Numbered from the stretch's first letter, positions 47,490-60,041 are shown. The stretch: 64,000 nucleotides of DNA from Theristus sp. LFF4_11 (GCA_030248135.1 JASANC010005448.1:48727-112726), one strand, 5' to 3'. Notes: generated by a model not told the origin, from the sequence alone. Numbers and translations: made by a program.

Positions 47490-49981
47490 ATGACAACGAC
47501 GACGGTGGTGACACGACGTGGCTGGAGTCAGAGTTTGTTCGCGACGACCACACTGGCGTTGGCGCCGGCGATGCTCGCAATGTTGGCCATCTCACTCGGC
47601 GCCTTCGGAACACTGCAGACATTCAAGACTTACCAGAAGACGCGCATCTTGAAAGACGACATGTTCGATGCGGACGCCGTCGTCCGGGTGGTCACTAAGA
47701 TACAGGTGGAACGAGGCATCTCGTGTCTGTACCTGTCGCTCGCAAACCGGTGAAACTCGAATGTGTTTATCTGATTTTTGTAATATTATGCAGATATCGT
47801 TTTTTTTCTTGTTTCTCTTGACGCACGTATCGGTTTCTCCGTCTGCTTTTTGTTGTTTGTCCCACTGACGAATCGGACAAAAACAACCCGGCAAGCCACA
47901 AAGAGCTAAAATTTCTAAAAAAATGTTTTGTGAGTGTCCACGACCGAAACAACATAAACGGTGCAGTGCCCATTGTTTTCTAGAACGGAACGAACGCTCG
48001 TTTGGCGCAATGTGACGGACGCTCGCACGCAGACGGACGCCGCCATCGAGCAGTGGTGGGCGAGCAAGAGTGGCTCAACGTCGAGACGGGTCGTGTCGCG
48101 CTGGCGGCATTCTGTGAGCGAACTGCGAGCGTTGGTGGGCCAGCGCGATGCAGACGCACTGCAACGGGACACTACGGTCGACGTGCTACAGTTGCTCGAG
48201 TGGGCTGGCTGGTTTTTTGGGGAAATAAATATCAGAATTTTGCGTTGAGATGGCTGGAATGACTGACTGAACTGTGTATTGATTGCGTCTTGACACGATC
48301 GTGACTGCACACTGGTGCTGGTGCCTTCTCCAGAAAAGGATTTTGCGGTTCAGATATTCATGCGATGCGGTACTTTGTTCTACTGTAGGTAAAGATAGTG
48401 TCAAGACCAGATCAAATGGACTTTATTTTGCCGCTCCGGAGAAGAGTTGCATTGTGTTGTGTCGCATTTTGATCTTGTTAAATTCGTTAGACCCAACGCA
48501 TGGCATCGAATGCATCCAACCAGTCTTACTGTGAATTTGTTTTCTGCTCAAAGCTGTATGCAATATCTTGTCACGTCAGGTTGTACACTGCGGTCATTGT
48601 TGATCTGCTGCATCGCGTGACGTCACACTTCAGCCAAGGCACCGATGCGGCGTTCTGGCAAGACGTCGCCTCGTATCAGCTGCTCTTGTATGCGCAGGAT
48701 TACTTGGGTCAGCGGTTGCTTAATTTTTTTAAATAATCTGACGCTGAGAAACTTTTACTCCAACAAAACTATCTAGATACTTGGCATGTCGTTGTGGCTG
48801 AATGGACAATTCTGTGTTTCAAAAAATATGATTTTGGTTTTGAAAAACATTATTTTAGGTTTGAAACGAGCCACCGGCGGCGCAATCATCGCGCAGGGCA
48901 TCAAAAACGCTTCAGTTGACACAGTGCGCGTCTTTTGCAGTACGTTCGTTAAACAAACCACAAAAAACAAATTGTATTTTTTTGAGATTTTCTTTTTTAA
49001 CCACACACGCAGACACCAGCGCTGCTGCGAGGGTTCTGTTTGCGAAGTCGACTCTGAAAGGACAGCGCTGGCTGAAAGCTGAGTACGAGACAAACTTGCG
49101 CGAGATCGAGCTCGAAATGAGCCACATCGATCGTATGGAACGTGTCATTTTCGATGGACGTCGACAGCTTGATGAGAATGGCTGGTCGAAGCAAAGCACA
49201 GGTATTGATCGTTTCTTTTGTTTCGGCTCTACGGAGGCTCACTGCGTTTGCACGCAGAATTGCGCTGAAAAAAACGTTTCAGATGGATTGTTTTATGTGG
49301 AGATTCAAATTGATCGTTCCACTTTTGCAGACCAAAACGACGACGAAATCGCACAGACGAACGTGAAACCGATGGAATGGTTTGCGAACGTGACGACGCA
49401 GATTGAGGTGTACGATCGTTTGGGGCACAACGTTTGGGCGCAGCTGGTGCACATGCTCGAGCGCAAGGCCACGGACGCCCTGCACGCGCTGCTGATCGAC
49501 GCTGCCACGATAGTCGTCGCTTACTTGCTGTGTCCGTTGCTCGGTCGGTGTACGACTGGTTTGGCGTTTATTGAAACACGCTGAGAAAAACGCTGTGAGA
49601 AATGGTTCAACAAAGTGTTGAGCTATATGTGTGTCCACCCTCTGGTAAACAACTGGTTTGAAAAGCCAGAGTCAGCCCACCAGCACACCTTTTTCACACC
49701 ACGCCACAGCGGTCGCGTACGTGCGGTACACGCGTGCGCTGTTGCGTCGACTGAGCGAGCTGAAGCGAGCGCTGCGCGCCACCGGGCAACGCAACGAGCT
49801 GATCATGAACGCCGTGGTGCCGATGATCGACCGGATCACGAACAACGCCGCGCTGATGCAGCACATGGCGCATGCTGAGCGGCAGTTCATGACGGACGCG
49901 ATGGCGAAGTTCAGAGAGAAACTGCTGGTCGACATCTGGGAGAAGGAGCGTGAGAAATCCAACACGATCATCATGTTCTGA
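47490..49981 (+). CDS. NIT-domain two-pass membrane protein lacking an output domain
   Basis: NIT (nitrate/nitrite-sensing) domains are extracytoplasmic helical sensor modules of bacterial receptors and of some animal receptor guanylate cyclases. Exons: 47490-47749, 47984-48211, 48580-48707, 48859-48939, 49013-49201, 49331-49543, 49710-49981; 456 aa, phases 2,2,1,1,1,1. TM1 is ~18-42 (LALAPAMLAMLAISLGAF). NIT spans ~55-300: the signature KIQVERGISCLYLSLANR, then the T-D-A spacing (DARTQTDAAIEQW), the second-half motif WLYTAVIVDLLHRV, and the 'A...L..K...G' segment GLKRATGGAIIAQG with RVLFAKSTLKGQRWL. TM2 is ~343-372 (LIDAATIVVAYLLCPLLGAV). The cytosolic tail (~85 aa, helical, KEREKSNTIIMF end) stops at 49981 with no HNOBA, cyclase or kinase domain. 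The start is the first ATG before TM1. The promoter region carries a MITE. Confidence 0.85.
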
Positions 49982-51123
49982 TGGACGGTGCACAAGGGAG
50001 ACGTTTGTGTGTACATATTGTAGTTATCACGCAAAAAAGCTGGCCGAACAGGTGTCCGGTGTGTCCGGCTGTCCATGTCCCAAAAGTGGCTCAACAAAAC
50101 GCCGGGTGTGCTGTTGCCACTATCATTTTTGGAACACCATGCTGGACGCCCGGGCGGACAGGACACCGGACACCTGCCAAGACATTTTTTAGAGTGATGT
50201 TGTTGCGTTCTTCAATGTTTTGTGCAGATGAAGCTCGAAAACGGAATTTGCGTGATGTATATTTTTGAAAATTCCGACAATTTATGAATCATGTGCGTGT
50301 TACTTGACTTGACTTGACTTAGTTCACTCATATTGTCCGACCAAACTGGGTCTTCTTGTGCGTTTATGTAAGATATTGTGTTATGTATCTTTTACTTTTG
50401 GCTCGAACTCGTTTGCAGAAGTGGTAAGAAAAATTATTTCATGAGGTAATTCAAAAGTGCCATAGTGATTCCTTCGTGTGTCCGGAATTCGAACCACTCT
50501 CTGTACGTGCGCATTGAGAATCGCTGAACTTTAAAAAATATACCACCAATGCTGTAAACGCTGGTTGGCTGTATGTGCACGCTGTAGCTTTTCAAAAGTA
50601 CAGTCATGGCATTTTCAGTTGAAGAAACGTGCACAGGGTTGCTGTCCATGTGACTGATGTGAATAGGATTTCGCTTCTGCACAATCGTTTTTTTGTTGTG
50701 GAAGAGTTTCAAAAAATGATTATTTTTGTGTGACGCTAAAACTAAATCCCATTCGTTCTTGTTGTCAGACGTTGTTGTTGTACCCCTGTGCACTGTTTTT
50801 TTCTTATTGTCTTCTCGGCACACATTCAACTCCATGCGGTTTCACTTTCACACGTGGTGGAGTTTTTTCAATTTTTTTGTACATTGTGTCTGTTTATTGT
50901 GTAACACGTATGCCTTCACTCCCAGAAGATTTCATGCGCTTTGCACATTTTGTGAGAAACACTTTCCGCTGACAAACGAACGGCACTCAGTAGAAACCTT
51001 TGGCGTGACGGAGAGTGGAGGCCATTTGTGTGTTAATTTTTCAAACTACTCGTTAATTTCAAATGCTACATTTTACTCGTTTTTCATGTTCTGGACACTT
51101 ATTTGCGTCATGCGTATGTTTTG
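49982..51123. other. NIT-gene 3' flank
   Basis: No supported exon. An inverted pair of ~17 bp at 50048-50065 and 50156-50175 (CAGGTGTCCGGTGTGTCCGG-like and its complement) could fold as a long hairpin just downstream of the gene, or be the ends of a small MITE. Confidence 0.4.
50045..50182. repeat. Small inverted repeat downstream of NIT gene
   Basis: CTGGCCGAACAGGTGTCCGG on the left resembles the complement of CCGGACACCTGCCAAG on the right, with TGTCCGGCTGTCC and GGACGCCCGGGCGGACA internally. Together they give an imperfect 138-bp hairpin. Confidence 0.5.
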
Positions 51124-51391
51124 TACGGTATGGCCGGTTAAACATGGCAGCTTTTTTCAGGGTGCAAGGAGCGCGCGAATTTTGAATGAAAGAAAAAAGA
51201 CGTTCAGAAACTGAATTGTGTGCCAAACTTGACGCGTTTTTTTAAACTAATGGATTATCCGCGCTATTCTGTTCATTCTTTATCCCTTGTACACGTGATT
51301 GGGAATTACGTTGGCTTTTTTGAAAAGACAACTCCTAGTCTGCGGCTGATCCCGCCTTGATGGTCTGCCTCATTTATTCGGCCATACTGTA
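51124..51391. mobile_element. TA-flanked MITE (CGGTATGGCCG family), copy 2
   Basis: Same termini and interior as 47066-47343 with roughly one mismatch per 10 bases; TA at both ends. Confidence 0.92.
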
Positions 51392-52182
51392 CAATAAAAC
51401 TAATAAACTATTTTTTTGCGAATGCTGAGATGGGCTTTAACTATTAATAAATGGGCAAAACAGCTCGTTTTCAAGTTTAGTTCGTTGTTTAAGCCTAAAT
51501 ACAGTTGTTTGGAACGCAGTTTGACAAATGTTTGTCATTAATTGTGTCAAATTTTTTCCGAGCACACAAGCATTGGGTTGGGACTTTTTTTGTGGCGGGT
51601 ATAAATTTGGCATAAAAGTCAAAAGTTTAGGCTATCGGAGTACGTTTAAACAGTAAAAAACATGTTTCTGTTTCATAGCAAATCTACAGACTGAAGTTGA
51701 AGATGTTTATAGACGATCTTTTTTGATGCTATGGGTAAAATAAAAGCATTATCAGCACGCGTACAAACTCCTTGTGTGCATCATGTCCACATTCCCCAAT
51801 CTTGTCGTTGCTTTCTTCGCCCATTATGGTTTTTTTTGATTGTGGAATTGTGTGCATGGTTTTGGTCTTTCTTGAATTATATTGTAATTTTAGATGAACT
51901 AGTATCTGAATGAAACACCGAAAGCCAAACTGTTTTTCAACATATGCTCCCAAGGGCCAAACTATTTATTTAAGCAAAAAACGACCACACATCTCACATG
52001 TTTTCTTGAGATACAGGCTACATCTGCAACTTGCATTTTGTTGCAACACCACACGCCGACCAGGAAACCCAATAAAAACCATGAAAACCAAAGACGCATG
52101 TTCATTGAATCATGAACAGTATTGAGTTTCTTGTATCTGTGTTGCTGCAGAGTGTGGCTATTTTTAAAACTGACAGGCTACA
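51392..52182. other. Intergenic
   Basis: AT-rich, no supported gene or element. Confidence 0.35.
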
Positions 52183-52424
52183 TACTATGGCGGCCAAAAG
52201 TGTTGGAACGCTGCGCGCGTGTGTGATGTGCTGTGTATTGCGCGCGTGTTGCATCAGCGGTACAAACGCTATTACAAGAATTTATGGGCAACGTTGGGTC
52301 GAAAAGTGTCCGTGAACCCAACGTTTCCCTTAAATTCTTATAATAGCGTTGGTACGGCTGTTGCATCACGCGCGCACACAGCGCACATGCGCGCAGCGTT
52401 CCAACACTTTTGGCCGCCACTGTA
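52183..52424. mobile_element. Tc1/mariner-type MITE, short form
   Basis: Ends TA-CTATGGCGGCCAAAAGTG and CACTTTTGGCCGCCACTG-TA. The hairpin arms extend through GTTGGAACGCTGCGCGC and a TACAAACGCTATTA/TAATAGCGTTGGTAC pair. It is an internally shortened relative of 35118-35745. Confidence 0.9.
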
Positions 52425-52663
52425 CATCGTGATTTGCATTGAAGCTGGTTTTTCTGCTAAGGTCCAACAGCTAAGGTCCAACAATCATCAAAACATCAAA
52501 AGCTCCACCTCACCTAGCAAAAACTCAGCGCAGTTCATGGGGATTAGAGTTTTGTGTGTTTTTATTTTCAGGTTTTCATTAGGAAGATGTGGGATCGTCA
52601 ACATTTGACAAAATGCGTCATTTGATAAACGAGATCAGGTAATGACCCTGCAGGCCAGCTCGT

Positions 52664-55600
52664 AAGACCCGATTTTTCAGAATAGCAACCCCCTCTAGGC
52701 ACTAGAATGCAAAGTTTTTCAAAATAAACTAAATCATACACCATTCTGACCGCCTTGACGCGCTGATTTCGAAAATCACATTTGTTTTTTGATTCGAGGT
52801 CATTTAGGGCCCAAAAATGGCCAAAAACCGTTTTTTCGGGGCCCTTTCAAAAAATAGTGTTTTTTAAGCTTTTTAATGAAGCTACGACAAAAATAAAAAA
52901 ACCATTCGATTCGTCTTGATCTGCTGAACATTTTTTACTAATATACTTTGCCCTAAAAATGCGGTCTAAAGGGCTATTTTTTTAAAAAAACTGGTTTTGG
53001 TCCCAGTATTTCACGTTTTTTGGTCCTTTAGAACCGTTTTCGGGGCATGGTATAGGGGTGCACCAAAAAGCTTTCCGAAAGAGCTAGCTTTATGCAAAGT
53101 TTCATTTAAAAACAAGGCGCCCCATGTAACTAAAAAATATTTTACTTTTGGTACCCGGATCGCGATTATGGTCAGCACGAAACCGACATGCCCCTGAACA
53201 TGTACCTGCTGCTGTGACCAGGCGTACTGCCAGACAGAACAAACTAGTGCACCTAAAAGCTCACCGCACCAGCTTATTATGTTCTAGGAATTAGCTGATG
53301 AAACAATTATTCAGTGCCACAACAGCAAAGCAATTGTTGCTTTCGATGTGTCAATCTTTTTCTAAAAAACTGATAGTACTGCTAGTTTTCGGTTTTTTTC
53401 AGTGACTCAGAACCGTTTTCGGGGCCTAGTATAGGGGTGCACTGAAAAGCATTCCGCAAGAGCTAGCTTTGTGCAAAGTTTCATTAAAAAAAGGCGCCCC
53501 ATGTAACTAAAAAAATATTTTACTTTTGGTACCCGGATCGCGATTATGGTCAGCACGAAACCGACATGCCCCTGAACATGTACCTGCTGCTGTGACCAGG
53601 CGTACTGCCAGACAGAACAAACTAGTGCACCTAAAAGCTCACCGCACAAGCTTATTATGTTCTAGGAATTAGCTGATGAAACAATTATTCAGTGCCACAA
53701 CAGCAAAGCAATTGTTGCTTTCGATTTGTCAATCTTTTCAACCTTTCAAAAAATAGTGTTTTTTTAGCTTTTTAATGAAGCTACGACAAAAATAAAAAAC
53801 CGTTCGATTCGTCTTGATCTGCTGAACATTTCCTACTAATATACTATGCCCTAAAAATGCGGTCTAAAAGGCTATTTTTTAAAAAAACTGGTTTTGGTTC
53901 CAGTATTTCACGTTTTTTGGTCCTTTAGAACCGTTTTCGGGGCATGGTATGTTCACCGTGTGTGCAAGCAACCGCGTGTGTCAGATGTGTGGCCAACGAT
54001 TCTCGCCTGGAAATTTGGAACTTCTGCCTTGCTGCTTTCACTGATACTATCACAGTATGCTCAAAAATTGTTCTAAATCCAGAAAATTCAACAAGCAACA
54101 CTGTTATCAATTTTGATACAAAGGCCCGATTTCCAAGGCAACAAATTGCCAGCTAATGTAAAAATGGTTTTGAAAAATGAAATGCACACAATGAATTTGA
54201 ACAGTAGCTAATCTTGCGTGCTTTACATTTTTTGTTTAACAAGCAGCTTGCAGCGTTCCCCCGGCGGGTCACATTCAATTATTGATGTATCTAGATGATA
54301 CCATAGGTACTTGTACAAAGAACGCAATGCAGTTTCAGAATGTATGTGGCCGACCAATTGAAAAAGCAAACTTGGCACGATAACAGCTTTTTCGGAGGGC
54401 TTCCAGCAGAACCCCATATTGTATCCCGAAAACGGTTTTCAAATAACAGAAAAAAATCGAAAACTGCATGACAGTATTATCAGTTTTCTGGGACAAACTC
54501 ACATGCGAAAGCAACGATATTGCTCTGGTTTTGTGCAACTGAATAGTGGTTTAATCAGCCGATTATTAGAACATTATTAACTGGTCTCATGGGCTTTTAG
54601 ATACATTAGTTTGTTCTGTCTGGCAGTACGCCTGGTCACAGCAGCAGGTACATGTTCAGGGGCATGTCGGTTTCGTGCTGACCATAATCGCGATCCGGGT
54701 ACCAACAGTAAAATACTTTTTAGTTACATGGGGGACGCTTTTTTAAATGAAATTTCACACTGAGCTAGCTCTTGCGGAATGCTTTTCAGTGCACCCCCAT
54801 ACTAGGCCCCGAAAACGGTTCTGAGTCACTGAAAAAAAACCGAAAACTAGCAGTACTATTAGTTTTTTAGAAAAAGATTGACACATCGAAAGCAACAATT
54901 GCTTTGCTGTTGTGGCACTGAATAATTGTTTCATCAGCTAATTCTTAGAACATAATAAGCTTGTGCGTTGAGCTTTTAGGTGCACTAGTTTGTTGTGTCT
55001 GGCAGTACGCCTAGTCACAGCAGCAGGTACATGTTCAGGGGCATGTCGGTTTCGTGCTGACCATAATCGCGATCCGGGTACCAAAAGTAAAATATTTTTT
55101 AGTTACATGGGGCGCCTTTTTTTAAATGAAACTTTGCACAAAGCTAGCTCTTTCGGAAAGCTTTTTGGTGCACCCCTATACCATGCCCCGAAAACGGTTC
55201 TAAAGGACCAAAAAACGTGAAATACTGGAACCAAAACCAGTTTTTTTAAAAAAATAGCCTTTTAGACCGCATTTTTAGGGCATAGTATATTAGTAGGAAA
55301 TGTTCAGCAGATCAAGACGAATCGAACGGTTTTTTATTTTTGTCGTAGCTTCATTAAAAAGCTAAAAAAACACTATTTTTTGAAAGGTTGAAAAGATTGA
55401 CAAATCGAAAGCAACAATTGCTTTGCTGTTGTGGCACTGAATAATTGTTTCATCAGCTAATTCCTAGAACATAATAAGCTTGTGCGGTGAGCTTTTAGGT
55501 GCACTAGTTTGTTCTGTCTGGCAGTACGCCTGGTCACAGCAGCAGGTACATGTTCAGGGGCATGTCGGTTTCGTGCTGACCATAATCGCGATCCGGGTAC

Positions 55601-56470
55601 CAAAAGTAAAATATTTTTTAGTTACATGGGGCGCCTTTTTTTTAAATGAAACTTTGCACAAAGCTAGCTCTTGCGGAATGCTTTTCAGTGCACCCCTATA
55701 CTAGGCCCCGAAAACGGTTCTGAGTCACTGAAAAAAAACCGAAAACTAGCAGTACTATCAGTTTTTTAGAAAAAGATTGACACATCGAAAGCAACAATTG
55801 CTTTGCTGTTGTGGCACTGAATAATTGTTTCATCAGCTAATTCCTAGAACATAATAAGCTGGTGCGGTGAGCTTTTAGGTGCACTAGTTTGTTCTGTCTG
55901 GCAGTACGCCTGGTCACAGCAGCAGGTACATGTTCAGGGGCATGTCGGTTTCGTGCTGACCATAATCGCGATCCGGGTACCAAAAGTAAAATATTTTTTA
56001 GTTACATGGGGCGCCTTGTTTTTAAATGAAACTTTGCATAAAGCTAGCTCTTTCGGAAAGCTTTTTGGTGCACCCCTATACCATGCCCCGAAAACGGTTC
56101 TAAAGGACCAAAAAACGTGAAATACTGGGACCAAAACCAGTTTTTTAAAAAAATAGCCCTTTAGACCGCATTTTTAGGGCAAAGTATATTAGTAAAAAAT
56201 GTTCAGCAAATCAAGACGAATCGAATGGTTTTTTTATTTTTGTCGTAGCTTCATTAAAAAGCTTAAAAAACACTATTTTTTGAAAGGGCCCCGAAAAAAC
56301 GGTTTTTGGCCATTTTTGGGCCCTAAATGACCTTGAATCAAAAAACAAATGTGATTTTCGGAATCAGCGCGTCAAGGCGGTCAGAATGGTGTATGATTCA
56401 TTTAAATTGGAGAAACTTTGCATTCTAGTGCCTAGAGGTGGGAGGGGTGGGACGGTATTCTCAAAAAGCG
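52664..56470. mobile_element. Large inverted-repeat complex built from tandem units
   Basis: The outermost sequence on the left (CTCTAGGCACTAGAATGCAAAG, then GACCGCCTTGACGCGCTGAT and CAAAAATGGCCAAAAACCG) recurs inverted on the right up to 56447. Inside, units ~380-530 bp long marked by GAACCGTTTTCGGGGC-ATGGTATAGGGGTGCA or -CTAGTATAGGGGTGCA alternate. They are in plus orientation at 53030, 53410 and 53930, and in minus orientation at about 54790, 55160, 55690 and 56075. The inversion centre lies in a unique stretch at about 53950-54600. The two arms and alternating units resemble a foldback transposon or a rearranged satellite cluster. The short recurrent open frames (MVPVFHVFWSFRTVFGAWY) are unit translations and not genes. 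Confidence 0.8.
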
Positions 56471-58496
56471 AGTCTTATCCGTTGGTGTGTAATAAAGCTC
56501 GGGCTGATTACGAAATTCTAGCCGTTGTAAATAGGCGTTTTTGCAGCGACTGAGCAGCTTTCGTGTCGAGACCGAACACAGCAGACGCCGTTGGATGATA
56601 CCGTTAAAAATATCTTGACACTACTGCATTGTATTTGATCCGTGGCACTAAACAAGCCCCGGTTCATTTATTGGTTGAACAAGAAAATGCATTTATAAGC
56701 AAACCTTATGCATGTATGCACTTTGTTTTTGGGTTTATTCGTCCTGCTATTGCTTGCACGTTTTCATTTTGGCTTTTTTTAAAACGGCATATGGTTTTTA
56801 AGCGACTGTTCAGACTTTTCTGGTTCCGTCACCAGTCCGACGTTTCAGCACGTTCAAACACTTAGACATTTTTGGAATTTTTTCGAAAAAAGTTTCATTT
56901 GCCCGCTAAAATTCAACAACAGAGTTCATTGTGCTGATAGATGGAATGGAAAAATCCTCTGTTTTTCGGTGGCTGCAATGCAGCAAGTTTTCAAGAAAAG
57001 TACGTACACACAGCATAGTGCGCGTGCTGATGTCACACACGTAACGTCATGCCCAGGTAACAATGCATTTTCAGTGTTTTGCAAAGTTTCACTCCACAGC
57101 TTACAGTATTTGCCAGCCGCTTGCTTTATGTTATTGAAAAGGACTACAGCAAGCACGCGGATAGACTGGGCAAAACCGATGGGACCTGTTTGATGTCACT
57201 ATGGTTACAATTGACAGGTGTATGACGGTTGTTTTCAGTGTGTGGCGCGTTTGCAAGCCAAACTATCCAAATATAATCTATCCACAAGCTGCTCATGTTT
57301 GTTTTTGTGTTACGGCACATAAACAGTGCAGCTATTATTATCAATTTCAGCTTTTCGTGATCGTATTGAATTGATTATTGTTATGCAATGCATGTACCGG
57401 CTCTGTGGCGTTGTAGCTTCCAGGCAAATACTGCTCTGTGTGTATCTGGATAGGCCCCACAGAGACTGCAAGCTTGTTTTTGTCGTGTTGTGATTGAATT
57501 TCAGTGGCACGGAACTAAACTCAAATATTGAATTAAATTCACTCGATTACGCTCGGGTACTGTGTATGTGTCACAAATGGAGTAGGTGCTACTACAATTC
57601 ACATGTTTGGCTTTTCTCTTCACTCACCCTTGAAAGCAGGCCGTCAAGTAAAACATGGCTGGGAACACGCAAGGTTGCACAGCGGATTGTTGAATTTTCA
57701 GTCTGGATTGCGCCAAACGGTTGCAACGTGCAACAAGTGCACTCATGCATTTCAATATGCAAATTGCATGCCAGCATGTCTGAATGTGTTTCATCATTCA
57801 TTTGTCAGAGTGCAATGTCTAGTTTTTGTGCTGTCCTTTCATGAGCATGCATGTAACCAACCAGACATAAACATCTCTGGTTCACGAATCCTTTAAGAGA
57901 AGCGACACGAGCTGTGTGTGCCTGTGCCCCCGGAACCGGATATGGGCAACGTCACACACGCATTAGCACTGCATTTTGGCTCTTCTGTGTGGACTTTCTT
58001 CGGATCTTGGAGTTTTTTTGTAGCCTCGTTGTTGCTTTCATCTTGAAAGTGTCGTTTCACTTCAGCTTCATTTTTTAAAACAGGATCAGTTGTGCATGTA
58101 TTCAAGTTCTGCAGCTCCCTGATTGGCTGCACACGAGGTTGAACATTGGACAAAAAAAGTTTGCAAAATTGCAGTTTGCTGTCAACTTTCCTGGTCGACA
58201 TAATCTTCAGTTTAAAAATGCAAAATTCATTCACGACCGCGTGACAAACCATAGTTTCACGGTTAGCCCCGGTCATGCGTGCGCTCGTGTGTTTGTTTGC
58301 TTGCCCGCGGTTTTGATAAAATGAAAAATTAGATCGCGTGTTTTCATTCTCTTTATTCCGCCTCGCTGAGTACGTGAGACGCCCTTTTACATACAAATTT
58401 TTATGCTGCCGCCTCAGAAAAAATGTATGGGTGGTCGTATTATCATTGTTTTTCTTAGCTTCAAGGCACAAACACTCATCTTGGCGTGTATGTATG
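56471..58496. other. Intergenic with a possible FIS1 exon relic
   Basis: No intact gene. At 56601-56690 the plus strand reads YLDTTALYLIRGTKQAPVHL, close to the exon 2 segment of FIS1 copy 2 (TFDYAVCLIRGTKQQTQLGI), with no other FIS1 exon nearby. An antisense frame at 57893-58471 has no recognisable family. Confidence 0.35.
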
Positions 58497-59107
58497 TATG
58501 ACCTATTTTTTCAGACGTGTCCCACTGAAATGACGTCATGTGCAGCAAAATATGCGCTTGTCGTTCACAGCAAACCAGACTTTCCGTTTAGCCGATTCCT
58601 TCCCGTAAACAAATGGTGAATGTCGAATCAGTCACACCAAACTGAAATTTTAGTGCCTGTACTTTGAAAAACGGATGTTTTCAAAGCAAATGACGTCATT
58701 TCAGTCCGGACACGTTTGAATAAATCCACTATACTGTATTGTGCCTCTTGAGTCTCGACACGATATAACGTGAACATTGAATGCATTAAAAAAATCAACA
58801 AAATCTTTAAGTTCCTTGTTACGTAATCACTGGTTACTTAACATAATGCAAAAACTTTTTGTTGATTAAATATTGTGGATTTATCCAAACGTGTCCGGAC
58901 TAAAATGACGTCATTTGCTTTAAAAACGCCCGTTTGTCAACATACAGGCACTAAAATGTCAGTTTGGTGTGACTGATTCGACAATCACCATTTGTTTACG
59001 AGAAGAAATCGGCTAAACGGAAAGTCTGGTTTGCAGTGAACGGCAAGCGCATGTTTGGCGGCACATGACGTCATTTCAGTGGGACACGTTTAAAAAAATA
59101 GGTCATA
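58497..59107. mobile_element. Palindromic MITE carrying four TGACGTCA sites
   Basis: Left arm 58499-58740 and right arm 58862-59105 are inverted copies (ends TA-TGACCTATTTTTTCAGACG and AAAAAAATAGGTCA-TA). Each arm contains two perfect TGACGTCA palindromes, at 58531-58538, 58691-58698, 58906-58913 and 59066-59073. There is no coding frame. TA flanks suggest a Tc1/mariner-like insertion. Confidence 0.88.
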
Positions 59108-60041
59108 CCTATTCTCAGCGTGGTGTGCCTGGAAAACAATGAATCAGTCAAAAAAGTTGGTTAAAACCGCAGTTAATTTTAATTGAGGAAAAAGTCAAAG
59201 TTGTGCTTTTTTTGTACAATCGATGTTCAGCCAAAAAATTGCTTAAAAAATATTAATTGCGTTTACATTGTTTCATCCTTATTACGATACAAACTTTAAA
59301 AGTGTCCTGTAAGTGTGCTGTGGAGTTCTGACGTTGCCAAATCGTCTCTTCCCACGTTTTCAAAGATGCCCATGATATTTTTTTGTGTTTACCCTATTCC
59401 TATTTCGACGGTCCCATTTTCATTTTTTTGTTCGTGTCAATCTGTTTCCTTGCTAACGATCGTTGTTGTTGATGGTTGAGCACGAAGTTTTATTTGTAAC
59501 AAAATGACTGATGGTTTTGCAGTTTTTGTGACGGGTTTCGGTTTGTAACACATTTCGTGACTCTGCGCAATTTTCGTGCTCGTATGGACGTCCGTCTTTT
59601 TCTCAGAAACCGTGCGTGCTTTCACTCGATTTCTGCCAAAATAATAGCGCAATAATAATTTCGCAGCCGGCTCAATACAAACAAACAAAAACGAATGAGG
59701 GCGTTTCAAGTTTTTTCAAATTTTTTATCAACTACAATTTTATTTGGCCACGTCAGCGTTTGAAAGTCCATGTTTTGTGCTTTGCTCGATTTCTGGATTG
59801 GTCTATTGTTGCTCACCACAAAACAGTTTGCTTAAACCCGTTTAAAAATAAAAGCAGTAGCAGTAAAAGTTCACACGTGAAACACATTTCAGGCAAGAAT
59901 TTCAACCGAATACAGTTTTCACAAAAAACCATATTCGTTCCAATGCAATGCGCCACAAATCGGACGGCATCAATGTACTGCATCGCTGCACAGCTCACCA
60001 CGCAGGCGACACACGTCGTCTAGTCGGCCTGAACGGCCACA
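59108..60041. other. Upstream flank of the 60.1 kb gene
   Basis: AT-rich with no supported exon. Overlapping frames 59437-60023 on both strands have no family resemblance. It should include the promoter or 5' exons of the next gene. Confidence 0.35.

Noticed and set aside
52997..56134. Repeated frames such as MVPVFHVFWSFRTVFGAWY on both strands.
   Set aside because: They are the same tandem unit translated several times; no coding signal.
57893..58471. 192-residue antisense open frame.
   Set aside because: Low-complexity composition, no family resemblance, and it runs through AT-rich flank next to a MITE.
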